A stretch of DNA of 64,000 nucleotides from Haloplasmatales bacterium 4B. Lineage in GTDB: Bacteria; Bacillota_I; Bacilli_A; Haloplasmatales; Haloplasmataceae. Of the stretch, positions 26,691 to 36,831 are shown piece after piece; within the stretch, counting starts at the first letter, position 1, and each line of letters starts with the position of its first letter. The position numbers and the translations under genes were made by a program. The stretch covers positions 1-64,000 of the forward strand of contig NSKI01000008.1 of NCBI GenBank assembly GCA_003586005.1, written 5' to 3'. The notes under the pieces are model-generated. The model saw nothing but the letters and a program-made list of their open reading frames with translations, made no database searches and was not told the DNA's origin.

Positions 26691-29426
26691 CTAATCTTTT
26701 ATGACACTATTACAACGCTCACATAATTCATCTTCATTAATTGTTTCAACTACTTGCCAACATCTTGCACAAGTATGTCCTTTTGCGTTTTCAACTAAAA
26801 CTGACATATTTTCAAATTTTATAGCATTATCAGGAGCTATACCTTCGCTTATTTCAAATTGTGATACGATAAAGATTTGCTGTAAGTTTGCATCAATTGT
26901 TTTTAAATATTTTAAAGTAAGTTCATTTGGAAAAATAGTTAATTTCGCATTAAATGATTTACCAATTATTTTATCATTTCTAGCAGTTTCTAATGCTTTT
27001 AATACTTCATCTCTTAAATCAAGAAATTTCTCATATTTTGTTTTTATTTCCACAGCATCATTATAACCAGTTACTCTAGGCATATCCGTTAAGTGAATAG
27101 ATTCTTCAGTTTTATTGTTTAAGTGAGAATATGCTTCATCTGCTGTATGAGGAATAATCGGTGCTAAAAGTTTAATTAGCCGTATAAAATTTTCATATAG
27201 TACAGTTTGAATAGAGCGACGTGATACAGAATTTTCTTTTTCTATATACAGTACATCTTTTGTAAAATCGAGATAAAAGGATGATAAAAATTGTGAAATA
27301 TAATTATTAATATAACGATACACAACATCAAATTGAAACTCATCATAAGCTGTTAAAACTTTTTCAGTTAACTCATCTAATTTTACAAGTACAAAACGAT
27401 CGACTTCATTCATTTCTTGATAATCTACACTATTTTTCAATACATCAAAATCTGTTAAGTTTCCTAACAAGAAACGGAATGTATTACGAATTTTACGATA
27501 AGATTCACTAACTTGCTTCATTAAATCGTTTGAAATTCTAACATCTGCTTGATAATCGACACTAGCTACCCAAAGCCGTAATATATCAGTACCTGACTGT
27601 TTCATTATTTTTAATGGATCAATAACATTTCCTAAAGATTTGCTCATCTTACGACCATTACCATCTAGTACGAAACCATGAGTTACCACGTTTTTGTATG
27701 GAGCAATATCTTTCATTGCTACACCTGTAGATAATGAAGAATTGAACCAACCACGATATTGGTCACTACCTTCTAAATATAAATCAGCAGGATAAGGTAA
27801 ATTCCTCTCAACTAGTACTGAATGATGACTACTTCCTGAATCAAACCAGACATCCATAATATCAGTTTCTTTTCTAAATTTGTTGTTTGGACTACCTGGA
27901 TGAGTAAAGCCTGCAGGTAGTAAAGCGTCTGCATTCCATTCAAACCAAATATTAGATCCATGTTCTTTAAACAAATCAGAAATATGGTTAATTACTTTTT
28001 CATCGAGAATTTCTTCACCATTTTCCGCATAAAACACTGGAATTGGAATTCCCCATAGACGTTGACGAGAAATACACCAGTCTTTACGGTCTTTAATCAT
28101 ATTTCCTAATCGAGTATCTCCCCATTTAGGATACCAATTTATATTATTAATTTCTGATAACATTCTTTCTTTTAAGCCATCAATTGAAGCAAACCATTGT
28201 GGTGTGACACGGAAAATAATTGGTTTTTTTGTGCGCCAATCATGAGGATAAGAGTGGGTAATAAAAGAAAGTTTTAATAAAGCACCTTTTTCTTCTAACA
28301 TTTCACCAACAGCTTTATTCGCTTTATCAACGTGAAGTCCTTCAAAATAGATTGTGTCTTTAGTTAATTTTCCTTGCTCATCAGCGATACACAATGCCTC
28401 TAAGCCATATTTTTTCCCAATAATGAAATCGTCTTCACCGTGACCTGGTGCTGTATGAACACAACCTGTAGCTTCAGCGGTAACGTGTTCACCTAATACA
28501 ACAAGAGATTCTCTATCATATAATGGGTGAATACATTTTATAAATTCTAGCTTATTGCCCTTAATAACTTTAGTGACTTCAACATTTTCCCACTTTAATT
28601 CTTCTGTTAATTTACTCACCAAGTCATTAGCTACAACGTATTTACCTTTATTAGTATTTACTACTGCGTACTCTAAATCTGGATGAACTGATATTGCTAG
28701 ATTACCTGGAATCGTCCAAGGTGTTGTTGTCCAAATTATGAATTTTTCATCTCCATTAAGTACATCTTTAGGGTCAACAACATTAAAAGCAACATAAATC
28801 GAAGGCGATTTTTTATCATGATACTCAATTTCAGCTTCAGCTAGAGCTGACTCACTTGACCATGACCAATAAACAGGACGAACTCCTTTATATATTAAGC
28901 CACGAGAGACCATTTTAGCAAATACCTTTAATTGCCTTGCTTCATATTCTTTTTGATAAGTAATATACGGATGATCCCAATCACCCATGACACCTAAACG
29001 TTTGAACTGTTCTTTTTGATTTGCTACTTGTTTTTTCGCATATTCAAGACATTTTTCCCTATATGCTGCTGGTGATAAAGTCTTTCTATCTACACCAAGC
29101 TTTGCGATTGCTGTTTCTATTGGTAATCCATGTGTATCCCAACCTGGAATATAAGGTGATCTAAAGCCAGACATGTTTTTATAACGAACAACAAAATCCT
29201 TTAAAATTTTATTTAAGGCATGGCCAATATGAATGTTCCCATTTGCATAAGGCGGACCATCATGTAATAAATAATATTCCTTTAATTCATTTTTTCTCAT
29301 TATTTTTTCATATAAATTCATTTCGGCCCATTTTTCTTGAATAACTGGTTCTTTTTTAGGCAAATTACCTCTCATTTCAAATGCAGTTTTCGGCATCAAT
29401 AATGTATCTTTATAATCTTTTGTCAT
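26691..29426 (-). CDS. ileS: Isoleucyl-tRNA synthetase
   Basis: A 911-residue class Ia synthetase that charges tRNA-Ile. HIGH motif [11 protein letters not shown] near residue 60; CP1 editing domain with [10 protein letters not shown] and [35 protein letters not shown] near residue 595; a C-terminal zinc module CARCWQ...CERCNSVI. The C-terminal zinc module marks the common bacterial type rather than the eukaryote-like IleS2. It is the last gene of the ylm/division string and is controlled by a T-box leader upstream. Confidence 0.98.
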   Translation of the reverse strand: MTKDYKDTLLMPKTAFEMRGNLPKKEPVIQEKWAEMNLYEKIMRKNELKEYYLLHDGPPYANGNIHIGHALNKILKDFVVRYKNMSGFRSPYIPGWDTHGLPIETAIAKLGVDRKTLSPAAYREKCLEYAKKQVANQKEQFKRLGVMGDWDHPYITYQKEYEARQLKVFAKMVSRGLIYKGVRPVYWSWSSESALAEAEIEYHDKKSPSIYVAFNVVDPKDVLNGDEKFIIWTTTPWTIPGNLAISVHPDLEYAVVNTNKGKYVVANDLVSKLTEELKWENVEVTKVIKGNKLEFIKCIHPLYDRESLVVLGEHVTAEATGCVHTAPGHGEDDFIIGKKYGLEALCIADEQGKLTKDTIYFEGLHVDKANKAVGEMLEEKGALLKLSFITHSYPHDWRTKKPIIFRVTPQWFASIDGLKERMLSEINNINWYPKWGDTRLGNMIKDRKDWCISRQRLWGIPIPVFYAENGEEILDEKVINHISDLFKEHGSNIWFEWNADALLPAGFTHPGSPNNKFRKETDIMDVWFDSGSSHHSVLVERNLPYPADLYLEGSDQYRGWFNSSLSTGVAMKDIAPYKNVVTHGFVLDGNGRKMSKSLGNVIDPLKIMKQSGTDILRLWVASVDYQADVRISNDLMKQVSESYRKIRNTFRFLLGNLTDFDVLKNSVDYQEMNEVDRFVLVKLDELTEKVLTAYDEFQFDVVYRYINNYISQFLSSFYLDFTKDVLYIEKENSVSRRSIQTVLYENFIRLIKLLAPIIPHTADEAYSHLNNKTEESIHLTDMPRVTGYNDAVEIKTKYEKFLDLRDEVLKALETARNDKIIGKSFNAKLTIFPNELTLKYLKTIDANLQQIFIVSQFEISEGIAPDNAIKFENMSVLVENAKGHTCARCWQVVETINEDELCERCNSVIKD

Positions 29427-29451
29427 AAAATTTCCTCCTTTTAATTAAATA

Positions 29452-29671
29452 AAAAAAACGCCCTTACAAAGGACGATAAAATACCGTGGTACCACCTTAA
29501 TTTGTATATAAATATACCTCAAAAACCTTTAACGCGGGTTATCGTCATGCTTACTATAATATTTCAGCATGCGGCTCCAAGGTGATATTCCTTTATAGAC
29601 TTATATGAGACTTGCACCAACTCTCACTCGCTTAAATAAGATATCTAAAAAGTACTGTCCAATTCATCGCC
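29452..29671 (-). promoter_or_regulatory. T-box leader (tRNA-Ile responsive) of ileS
   Basis: The minus strand holds the T-box signature AAGGTGGTACCACGG (near 29484-29498), which pairs with the free CCA end of uncharged tRNA. A terminator hairpin CGTCCTT/AAGGGCG follows (29459-29475) with eight T's (29452-29458). Upstream are stem I elements. An ATC triplet in GAATATCACC (near 29585-29595) is a fitting Ile specifier. Uncharged tRNA-Ile should favour the antiterminator and turn ileS on. This separates ileS expression from the divIVA-position gene before it. Confidence 0.92.
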
Positions 29672-29720
29672 TAATTTTATTATTATTATAACACACTCTT
29701 TACTTGTGTCAATTAAATTA

Positions 29721-30560
29721 TTAATGATTTTTATATTGATTAATGACTTCAAGAAAACTTAAATTTTTTTTGGGTTTTGCTCTTTCTTCTACAATTTCTG
29801 GCAAATTTACCACTTGTTCTATTTCTTCTTCTATTTGGGTAATTTCACCATTTTCGACGTTATTATTATCAATAGTTATTTTATTATCAAAAAAAATATT
29901 ATTTACATCATCAAATTCAGTTAATTGTGATTTGTCTTTTACTTCTTTTGTAATTTTAATATATTTTGGATCGTTAATTAACGCAGCTATGTTATTATCG
30001 CATATTTGTTGCAATTGATTATCAGTTTCAAAAAATTGGAGTAACTCCTGAAAATCTTGATTGTCAGATCGAATTATATAATAATTACTATCAGAAAAAC
30101 GGAAAATCGCTTTTCTAAATACTGTTAAAATATGCGAGCGATAAAGTTGTGATTCCTTATCTTTTTCTCTTAATTCATCGATAGCTAAACTTATTTGATT
30201 AAAAGCAGCTTCCTTCATTTCTTCAAGTTTAATCTCAGTATCAGTTACCAGTATTTTGGCACTTTCTTCTGCTTCAGAGGTAATAACATTAGCTTCTTCA
30301 CGTGCTTTTTCAATTATATTATTGGCTTCAATTTGGTTACTAAGAGTTTTTTCATCTGATAAGTTATCTATTTCTGTTTTATTGTTTTTTAATTCAGAAA
30401 TTTTTGTTTCAAGTAAATCATTCTCATTTTTTATTTTTACATGCTTCTCATCGATATCAATTAATAAATCAAGTAATTTTGTCATTACTATTTTTGTTTC
30501 TTGAGCTGTATAATTTTCAATATTTGGTAATATTTGTTCTCGCAAAGTCTTAAAATCCAT
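29721..30560 (-). CDS. Coiled-coil protein in the divIVA position
   Basis: A 279-residue protein between ylmH and ileS, exactly where Bacillus has divIVA. It lacks the recognisable DivIVA N-terminal signature. Residues 1-50 are helical (LREQILPNIENYTAQETKIV), 50-85 a coiled coil, and 85-140 an Ala/Glu-rich helix (EKAREEANVITSEAEESAKI) of the kind seen in DivIVA. The second half (190-270) is acidic and poorly conserved looking. It may be a very divergent DivIVA or a replacement; by position it probably acts in pole or septum marking. GGAGG precedes the ATG. Confidence 0.6.
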   Translation of the reverse strand: MDFKTLREQILPNIENYTAQETKIVMTKLLDLLIDIDEKHVKIKNENDLLETKISELKNNKTEIDNLSDEKTLSNQIEANNIIEKAREEANVITSEAEESAKILVTDTEIKLEEMKEAAFNQISLAIDELREKDKESQLYRSHILTVFRKAIFRFSDSNYYIIRSDNQDFQELLQFFETDNQLQQICDNNIAALINDPKYIKITKEVKDKSQLTEFDDVNNIFFDNKITIDNNNVENGEITQIEEEIEQVVNLPEIVEERAKPKKNLSFLEVINQYKNH

Positions 30561-30579
30561 AAATATCCCTCCGAAAAAG

Positions 30580-31335
30580 CTAAGTAATAGGCATTTTTAT
30601 CTCTAAAACGATTTTATTTGTTTTTGTATTCCTTAATAAGTTAGAAATAATAAATCGACCTTTTTTTCTAACTGAGATAATATCATTTACTTCACATTTT
30701 AATGCTGGATTAGTAACTACTTGATCATTTTTATAAACAAATTTTGATAATACATTTGCTTTAGCACTATCTCTAGATAAATTATATACATGACTAATCA
30801 AATTATCAATACGCATTGAAGAAATAATAATTTCTTTATATTTATAATTGACGCTTGCAATAAAATCTTTGTCATTTTTCTCAATGACAATTGGAACTCT
30901 ATTTATCACTTTAAATTCATTAACTAAAATTGATTCTATATCTTTTGTTACAAAAAAGTAACAACAATCATCAATAAATACAATATCACCAAATAGTGAT
31001 CGATCCAGTTTTAAACTCATTAATGTGCCTAAGACAGATTGATGGGTTAATTTTAAGTAACGTTTATTATATTTAATATTATAACAAGTTATATTAAATT
31101 CAGGTATAATTGTAAATGTTTTAGGATATAGTAATGCTTTTTTCCTTTCAGCAAACTCATATCCTCCATAAAATGAAACTTGTATTAAACTAAATTTTGA
31201 ACATTCAATTAGTATACTCTGTTCTCTCAGAGTTAAAAATTTTGTAAGAATAACTTTTTCGTTTTTTTCTACCTTTTTAATCTGTTCCTTAATCTTAGCA
31301 TAAAATTCTTTTTCTTCTGTTAATATGTTTAACAT
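30580..31335 (-). CDS. ylmH: YlmH-type S4-domain RNA-binding protein
   Basis: A 251-residue protein with a C-terminal S4 domain (SRDSAKANVLSKFVYKNDQV to IISVRKKGRFII, residues about 175-235) and the YlmH N-terminal region (FYGGYEFAERKKALLYP). In Firmicutes it binds rRNA and has been linked to rescue of stalled ribosomes and to cell division. It sits in the usual order after ylmG and before the divIVA-position gene. Confidence 0.93.
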   Translation of the reverse strand: MLNILTEEKEFYAKIKEQIKKVEKNEKVILTKFLTLREQSILIECSKFSLIQVSFYGGYEFAERKKALLYPKTFTIIPEFNITCYNIKYNKRYLKLTHQSVLGTLMSLKLDRSLFGDIVFIDDCCYFFVTKDIESILVNEFKVINRVPIVIEKNDKDFIASVNYKYKEIIISSMRIDNLISHVYNLSRDSAKANVLSKFVYKNDQVVTNPALKCEVNDIISVRKKGRFIISNLLRNTKTNKIVLEIKMPIT

Positions 31336-31341
31336 CTATTA

Positions 31342-31593
31342 TCAACTTAAATAAAGAATAATTATTATTTTATATATTAATTGTAAAAACAAGATAGCGA
31401 GCATAGGTGCAAAGCTAATGCCAGAAAATTGTGCAAATCTAAACACATTTAGTAAAGGATCACAAATTCGCTCTAATAGCCGGTAAAAACCAGAGCTTCT
31501 TGCTTCTGGAAAATAACCAACTAAAATATACGCTATTAATATATAAGTATAGGCATTAATTAAGTACCCTAATGCATTTATTATTTCATACAT
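31342..31593 (-). CDS. ylmG: YggT family membrane protein YlmG
   Basis: An 83-residue protein with two membrane helices (residues 5-25, 55-82) around the family loop ICDPLLNVFR, the conserved YggT motif. It is linked by gene neighbourhood to septum formation; the exact role is unknown. The start was set at the ATG with AGGAG nine bases upstream; a TTG three codons earlier would overlap the ribosome site. It lies 6 bp from ylmH. Confidence 0.93.
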   Translation of the reverse strand: MYEIINALGYLINAYTYILIAYILVGYFPEARSSGFYRLLERICDPLLNVFRFAQFSGISFAPMLAILFLQLIYKIIIILYLS

Positions 31594-31610
31594 ATAAACC
31601 AACTCCTAGT

Positions 31611-31961
31611 CTATTTATTTGTCCAAAAACGAAACACTTTTTTTGATAATTTTTCTACATCGCCTTCTAATGCATATATTGCTCCTAAAACAAAATCAGA
31701 AATTCTTTTACAAGTATCAATATCAACATCTTCCATATCAACTGTTACGATATTACCGATTTCAATTTGTTCAACAACTTCACAAGCATCACCAAAAGTT
31801 TTTGGATAAAGGGTGATTTCCTTTGGTGTTACTGCTGTTCCTATTTTTACATCACTATCGATAAAATCCTCAGTCTCTTCAAATTCTTCATATGTTAATA
31901 TATCATCAACATCCTCTTCAAAACCTAAAAATTTCTTAAAGATTTTTTTAAAACCAGCCAT
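31611..31961 (-). CDS. sepF: Cell division protein SepF
   Basis: A 116-residue protein with an N-terminal amphipathic membrane helix (MAGFKKIFKKFLGF), an acidic linker, and the SepF core (ITLYPKTFGDACEVVEQI; GNIVTVDMEDVD; CKRISDFVLGAIYALEGDVE). SepF tethers FtsZ rings to the membrane and shapes the septum in Firmicutes. It is somewhat short because the linker is brief. Confidence 0.95.
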   Translation of the reverse strand: MAGFKKIFKKFLGFEEDVDDILTYEEFEETEDFIDSDVKIGTAVTPKEITLYPKTFGDACEVVEQIEIGNIVTVDMEDVDIDTCKRISDFVLGAIYALEGDVEKLSKKVFRFWTNK

Positions 31962-31974
31962 AAAATTCCTCCAA

Positions 31975-32643
31975 TTACTTAAATAACCTTGACCCTATTC
32001 TAACTAATGTTGCACCTTCTATAATTGCTTCTTTAAAGTCATTACTCATTCCCATTGATAAATAACTGCATGGGGCATAATCGAGATTTATTGAAATAAT
32101 TTCTTCTTGAATCATTTTTAATCTTCTAAAATTTCCTTTAATAGACTCAAAATCTTGGGTATTTTCAGCCATAGTCATAAGACCAATAATGCGGATTGAT
32201 TTATAGTTTTTTAAAGAATTAATAAATGGAATAACTTCACTTTCGCTTAGTCCATGTTTGCTACTTTCACCAGAACAATTAACTTCAACAAAACAATCAA
32301 GTGGATTCTCGCGATACTTCTCAATTTCTCTAGCTAAAGATTCTCTATCTAAAGAATGTAGATAGTCAATTTTATTAATTATTTTTTTTACTTTATTTGT
32401 TTGTAAACTACCAATAAAGTGCCAAACGATTGATTCATCCTTCAACTGCTCATACTTTTGCAAAAAAGAATCAACACGATTTTCGCCGAGATTATTAATG
32501 CCGCAACTAATTATCTCTCTCATTTCGTTAACTCCAACATATTTCGTTGCAGCACAAATAATTATATCCTTTTTAATATTGTTTTCAAGTTTAAGCTTTT
32601 CAATTTCAGTTCGTAAATTTTCGACATTTTCTTTAATATTCAT
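31975..32643 (-). CDS. ylmE: Pyridoxal-phosphate homeostasis protein (YlmE/YggS family)
   Basis: A 222-residue TIM-barrel PLP-binding protein. The Lys of CAATKYVGVNEM binds PLP; GINNLGENRVDSFLQKYE, WHFIGSLQTNK and LSMGMSNDFKEAIIEGATLVRIG are family motifs. It buffers vitamin B6 and amino-acid pools and has no known enzyme activity. It is 13 bp before sepF, as in the Bacillus order; the usual ylmD (laccase-like) is missing between it and ylmC. Confidence 0.95.
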   Translation of the reverse strand: MNIKENVENLRTEIEKLKLENNIKKDIIICAATKYVGVNEMREIISCGINNLGENRVDSFLQKYEQLKDESIVWHFIGSLQTNKVKKIINKIDYLHSLDRESLAREIEKYRENPLDCFVEVNCSGESSKHGLSESEVIPFINSLKNYKSIRIIGLMTMAENTQDFESIKGNFRRLKMIQEEIISINLDYAPCSYLSMGMSNDFKEAIIEGATLVRIGSRLFK

Positions 32644-32702
32644 GGAAACCTCGTAAGATATATTTTTCTATATTATAACATAAAATCCATATTTTACTAA
32701 TA

Positions 32703-32948
32703 CTATCTCAAATTTTTAACAGGATAATTTACAATTATAACATTTTCTCCAATTTTAACTATTTGGTCCCATGGTATTCGAATACATTCACGTTTACTAA
32801 AAAAATTACCTAGTCCCAAACGTGCTTGAATAAATATCGCAAATATTTGACCACTATTTGGTTCTATCTCTAAATCAACTATAAAACCAATAATAACCCC
32901 ATCAACAACATTAATAACTTCTTTTAACTCCATTTCACTTAATAACAT
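32703..32948 (-). CDS. ylmC: YlmC/YmxH family PRC-barrel protein
   Basis: An 81-residue PRC-barrel protein (LKEVINVVDGVIIGFIVDLEI, CIRIPWDQIVKIGENVIIV). YlmC/YmxH proteins are sporulation-associated in Bacillota with no fixed biochemical role. It begins a new unit after the sigG terminator; CACCTCC-type ribosome site precedes it. Confidence 0.92.
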   Translation of the reverse strand: MLLSEMELKEVINVVDGVIIGFIVDLEIEPNSGQIFAIFIQARLGLGNFFSKRECIRIPWDQIVKIGENVIIVNYPVKNLR

Positions 32949-32994
32949 ATCTTACACCTCCTATTAACTATTAATATTATATGCAAAAACTGGT

Positions 32995-33041
32995 AATAAA
33001 AAACGAGCAATAAGTAAATAAGGCCAACAACTTAATGCTCG
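32995..33041 (-). terminator. Terminator of spoIIGA-sigE-sigG
   Basis: CGAGCATTAAGT pairs with ACTTATTGCTCG (one mismatch) on the minus strand, followed by TTTTTTATT. It ends the sporulation sigma operon before ylmC. Confidence 0.88.
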
Positions 33042-33057
33042 ATATTATTAATATAAT

Positions 33058-33834
33058 TTAATCTAGGTAATCATGCATCTGCTTTAAAGCATTTTTTTCT
33101 AAACGTGATACTTGAGCTTGGGAAATTCCAATTTCCTCAGCTATCTCCATTTGTGTCTTACCCATAAAGTATCTTTCGTATATTATTCGCTTTTCCCGCT
33201 TTTCCAACATTTTTAAACCTGTTTCAATCATTAAGTTTTTACTCCATGTTTCAAAGTCATCAGCTTCATCTTGAATCTGGTCAATTAAATGAATAGTATC
33301 CCCGCCGTCACTGTATATAGGAGTATAAATGGATATTGGATCTTGTATTGCTTCAAGGGATATAATTACATCTATTGGGTCAACTCCGAGAATTTCAGCC
33401 ACCTCTTCTTCCGACGGCTCTTTATGATGTTCAAGTGTATAACTATCTCTTACTTGTAATACTTTATATGCAATATCTTTTAATGATCTTGATACTCTAA
33501 TTGAACTATTATCTCTTAAATATCTTCTAATTTCACCAATTATCATCGGAACAGCGTATGTAGAAAACTTTACTTCATGATTAAGATCAAAATTATCAAT
33601 GGCCTTTATTAATCCTAAACAACCAACTTGGAAAAGATCATCCATATTTTCTCCTCGTTGATTAAATCTTTTTAGAACACTTAATACTAATCTTAAGTTG
33701 CCAAAAATCAATTTATCACGCGCGGCTTTATTTCCAGCTTGGTATTTTTTAAACAATTCCACCATTTCACCATTTTTTAAGACTTTAATTTTACTTGTAT
33801 CCAAGCCGTTTATGTCTACCTTATACTTGCTCAT
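33058..33834 (-). CDS. sigG: RNA polymerase sporulation sigma factor SigG
   Basis: A 258-residue late forespore sigma factor. Near-consensus blocks: VEI-like opening KYKVDINGLDTSKIKVLK, NLRLVLSVLKRFNQRGENMD (region 2), VKFSTYAVPMIIGEIRRYLRD, IRVSRSLKDIAYK, and the helix-turn-helix MGKTQMEIAEEIGISQAQVS. It is 77 bp after sigE. In Bacillus SigG is held by SpoIIAB until engulfment ends. Here the leader can fold back over the ribosome site (separate entry). Confidence 0.97.
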   Translation of the reverse strand: MSKYKVDINGLDTSKIKVLKNGEMVELFKKYQAGNKAARDKLIFGNLRLVLSVLKRFNQRGENMDDLFQVGCLGLIKAIDNFDLNHEVKFSTYAVPMIIGEIRRYLRDNSSIRVSRSLKDIAYKVLQVRDSYTLEHHKEPSEEEVAEILGVDPIDVIISLEAIQDPISIYTPIYSDGGDTIHLIDQIQDEADDFETWSKNLMIETGLKMLEKREKRIIYERYFMGKTQMEIAEEIGISQAQVSRLEKNALKQMHDYLD

Positions 33835-33837
33835 ATC

Positions 33838-33870
33838 AAAAGCCTCCTTCTCACATAAAGTTTGGCTTTT
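33838..33870 (-). promoter_or_regulatory. sigG leader hairpin over the ribosome-binding site
   Basis: In the sigG leader AAAAGCC pairs with GGCTTTT (33864-33870 with 33838-33844), enclosing or covering the AGGAGG Shine-Dalgarno sequence and stopping 3 bases before the ATG. Such a fold would lower translation of the long spoIIGA-sigE-sigG transcript. Just upstream a GCATA and a weak CCAAACTTTA could form a forespore (SigF/SigG) promoter, not confirmed. Confidence 0.5.
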
Positions 33871-33911
33871 TTTTACGAGATGTATGCATAATGTTGGATA
33901 AAATTAGAACA

Positions 33912-34610
33912 TTAATTAATACCTTTTTTGATTTGTTGTTTCATTTTGTCGATAATTTTCTTTTCTAATCGAGAAATGTATGACTGTGATATTCCCATCA
34001 TTTCAGCTACTTCTTTCTGGGTTAATTCCTCTTGCCCGAATAATCCGAACCTTAAAACTATAATATCTTTTTCACGTTTATTTAATTTATTAACTGCTTG
34101 ATATAATATTTGTTTTTCTTCGTTACTTTCCAAATCTTTCATAATAATGTTACTTTCTGTTCCTAAGATATCAGAAAGTAGTAATTCATTACCATCCCAA
34201 TCAACGTTAAGCGGTTCATCAAAAGAGACTTCCGTGCGCATTCTTCCATTTTTTCTTAAAAACATTAAGATTTCATTTTCAATACACCTAGAAGCATAAG
34301 TTGCTAATTTAATATTTTTGTCTTTTTTATAGGTCATTACGCTTTTGATTAAGCCTATTGAACCAATGCTTATTAAATCTTCTATATAAACGCCAGAATT
34401 TTCAAATTTTTTCGCTATATATACTACTAAACGAAGATTATGCTCAATTAATTTATCTCTTGCGATCATATCTCCATTATAAAAGGAATCAATATAAAAC
34501 ATCTCCTTTTCAGATGTTAATGGTTCTGGTAAAACCTCACTACTATTAACAAAAAAGACAAAACATTCCTTGAAAAACCTCTCAATTAGCTTCAAAAATT
34601 TTTTTAGCAC
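33912..34610 (-). CDS. sigE: RNA polymerase sporulation sigma factor SigE (pro-form)
   Basis: A 232-residue early mother-cell sigma factor. Region 2 has [40 protein letters not shown] and [20 protein letters not shown]; region 4 has [16 protein letters not shown]. About 25 hydrophobic/basic residues ([20 protein letters not shown]) precede the core, equal to the pro-sequence that SpoIIGA removes. The start is GTG at 34610, eight bases after GGAGG; a GTG at 34619 overlaps that site. It is 17 bp after spoIIGA. Confidence 0.96.
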   Translation of the reverse strand: MLKKFLKLIERFFKECFVFFVNSSEVLPEPLTSEKEMFYIDSFYNGDMIARDKLIEHNLRLVVYIAKKFENSGVYIEDLISIGSIGLIKSVMTYKKDKNIKLATYASRCIENEILMFLRKNGRMRTEVSFDEPLNVDWDGNELLLSDILGTESNIIMKDLESNEEKQILYQAVNKLNKREKDIIVLRFGLFGQEELTQKEVAEMMGISQSYISRLEKKIIDKMKQQIKKGIN

Positions 34611-34627
34611 ACAATCCACCTCCCATT

Positions 34628-35434
34628 CTAAACAAGAATTTTTGAATTCAAAATTACATTAAATGACTTCCCTTTAATACTTTGAGATAAGGATACATAT
34701 ACTTCCTTTTTGCATAACTCATTATTTATAATTAACCCAAAAAAATCAGGTTTAAAAGCTAAGATTAAATTTTTACTACTAATGGTGTCTGTACTTATAT
34801 AAGTAAATTGAATATTATTTTTCATTAAAAATTGTTCATTAATATCGTCTTTTAGTAAATTTTTTTCAATAAAAACGACCGGGAGATTATCTCCATAGGT
34901 TGTAACAGTATTACCAGTGTCAATTAATCCTTTAAGTTTATATTTAGTGTTTAAGAAACTAATGACTACATCCAAACATCTATAATCGATGTTTGCATGA
35001 TTTTCTTCTATTACTTTATAAATATATGTTAATAGTAACGAAAATAGAAATGAAAAAATTAATAAATACCAAGTTGTTAAAATATTTAAATTAACAAACA
35101 ATATATTACTAGAAAATCGAAAATCATAACTTATTATTATTCCTGCTGTTACATAATTAAGTAAATAAAATAGACATATATTTTTAAGATATTTTTTTAC
35201 TGTTTTAAACTGAAAAGCAATTAATATTATAATAAGGCTATATACAATACGTAAAACAATAAATAAGAACTTAATTTGGATATAAAAAAGAATTAGTCCT
35301 GATGCAGCAAATATTGCAGCTAGAAATATGCGAAAATACTTAATTCTCTCACCAGATATTAAACCCGTGTAAGTTATTAAACAATAATCTAGCAGAAAAT
35401 TAGCTAAAATAATAAGGTCAAGATAAATAATCAT
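34628..35434 (-). CDS. spoIIGA: Sporulation sigma-E processing peptidase SpoIIGA
   Basis: A 268-residue membrane aspartic protease. Five membrane helices (residues 1-145) precede the protease domain with [11 protein letters not shown], whose DTG is the active-site motif. It sits in the septum and, when triggered by SpoIIR, cuts pro-SigE, encoded next. Length is somewhat short but normal for the family. AGGGGG precedes the ATG. Confidence 0.95.
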   Translation of the reverse strand: MIIYLDLIILANFLLDYCLITYTGLISGERIKYFRIFLAAIFAASGLILFYIQIKFLFIVLRIVYSLIIILIAFQFKTVKKYLKNICLFYLLNYVTAGIIISYDFRFSSNILFVNLNILTTWYLLIFSFLFSLLLTYIYKVIEENHANIDYRCLDVVISFLNTKYKLKGLIDTGNTVTTYGDNLPVVFIEKNLLKDDINEQFLMKNNIQFTYISTDTISSKNLILAFKPDFFGLIINNELCKKEVYVSLSQSIKGKSFNVILNSKILV

Positions 35435-35500
35435 TTAATCCCCCTAGAGTTGATTATCCATATACTATCATTTTAATTCTGTGAATTTTCAATAAAAATG

Positions 35501-36190
35501 TCAGTTAAAGTTTTTTTTGTAAGAATTAAAAATTTCCGTTAGTTTTTTAATGTTTATAATAAAAAGTAAAATAAGAAAAAGTAAAAATACAGGAATAAAT
35601 ACATGCGCTTCAACGTAGATAAGAAAATCAAAAATACCATGCATTACAATAGGTGCAACTAAAGATAATACAAAATAATATTGTGTTTTAATTTTATGAA
35701 TAGTGAATTTAGCCATTGAAAGATAATAACCCATAGTTATCGCAAATATTATGTGTCCTGGCACACTTATTACAGCTCGAGGAAATTCTATAGTATAACT
35801 TTGAATTTTGAAAGCTATGTACATTATGTTTTCTGCTGTAGCAAATCCGAGAGCAGTGACAACAGCTAAAATTATACCATCACATTTTTTGTTGAAATAT
35901 TTACTTTTATAAGCTAAAGACACGATCACATAACGTTTAAAAAATTCCTCAGTAAATCCTGCAACAATAAGTGCTTTGTATAATTGCGATATATATTGAG
36001 GAAAAAAATCGAAACTCATTAAAATTTTTTCAAAATACACTACCGGAATAGCAACTAAAAATCCATAAACTAGCACCTTTAGCAATAGATAAAATCTTTT
36101 TTTAACATCTTTAATTAAATAATATATTAATATACTTAAAGCAATACCTGGGGTAATTACGATAATAAATAAGTTTAAAAAATTAGTCAT
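35501..36190 (-). CDS. prsW: PrsW-family intramembrane metalloprotease
   Basis: A 229-residue membrane protein with about seven helices and the family motifs TEEFFKR (EExxK), GFATAENIMY, PGHIIFAITMGYY and MHGIFDFLI. PrsW cuts anti-sigma factors such as RsiW in Bacillus; the relatives in sporulating species vary in target. It precedes spoIIGA by 66 bp on the same strand, so a role linked to sporulation or envelope signalling is possible. The PrsW name is by family, not by proven target. Confidence 0.88.
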   Translation of the reverse strand: MTNFLNLFIIVITPGIALSILIYYLIKDVKKRFYLLLKVLVYGFLVAIPVVYFEKILMSFDFFPQYISQLYKALIVAGFTEEFFKRYVIVSLAYKSKYFNKKCDGIILAVVTALGFATAENIMYIAFKIQSYTIEFPRAVISVPGHIIFAITMGYYLSMAKFTIHKIKTQYYFVLSLVAPIVMHGIFDFLIYVEAHVFIPVFLLFLILLFIINIKKLTEIFNSYKKNFN

Positions 36191-36297
36191 CCATATCCTC
36201 CTAATGTCATTAATATTGTTTGTAGGTTAATATAAAATATAAATAATTTTATGATATAAACACATAATAGAATAGAATAATAAAATGGAGGTTTACT

Positions 36298-36723
36298 ATG
36301 TTGGATATAATACCAAATCGAAAAAGAAATAGTAGTTTGTTTAATTTAAATAATTTCTTCTCTGAGTTTTTTCCAGATGAAATCTTCTCAAATAATGACA
36401 GAATGATGAAATTAGATATTAAAGAATATTCAACATCTTATGTCTTTGATGTAGAGTTACCTGGAGTAAAAAAAGAAGCAATTGATTTAAGTATTGCCGA
36501 TGATATATTAACTATTAGTGTTAATATTTCTGAACAAACTAGTGAGGAAGATCCAAAATACATTCGTAAGGAAAGAAAACATGGTTCTTATTCACGTTCA
36601 TTTTCGATACCAAATATTGATTCAGAAAATATTAAAGCGAATTATGATAATGGGGTCCTATCAGTGACTCTGCCTAAAGCAACACCTCAAACGCTTCCAA
36701 AAAGAAATATTAGTATTGAATAA
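36298..36723 (+). CDS. Small heat-shock protein, Hsp20/alpha-crystallin family
   Basis: A 141-residue chaperone. The alpha-crystallin domain spans about residues 35-130 (YVFDVELPGVKKEAIDLSIA; RKERKHGSYSRSFSIPN; YDNGVLSVTLPKA, the A-x-x-x-n-G-V-L signature). A short C-terminal ISIE tail may replace the IxI motif. It binds unfolding proteins without ATP. GGAGG precedes the start and a strong terminator follows. No CIRCE-like repeat is seen upstream. Confidence 0.95.
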   Translation: MLDIIPNRKRNSSLFNLNNFFSEFFPDEIFSNNDRMMKLDIKEYSTSYVFDVELPGVKKEAIDLSIADDILTISVNISEQTSEEDPKYIRKERKHGSYSRSFSIPNIDSENIKANYDNGVLSVTLPKATPQTLPKRNISIE

Positions 36724-36728
36724 AAATT

Positions 36729-36764
36729 AGTTCCCTATTACTAAAAACAATAGGGAACTTTTTA
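36729..36764 (+). terminator. Terminator of hsp20
   Basis: AGTTCCCTATT (36729-36739) pairs perfectly with AATAGGGAACT (36749-36759), then TTTTT. Confidence 0.92.
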
Positions 36765-36831
36765 CTAGACAAATATAAATAACTGCTTTAAGATAAAATG
36801 TAGAGTATAGAATAAGTGAGAGGTGAGTAAA

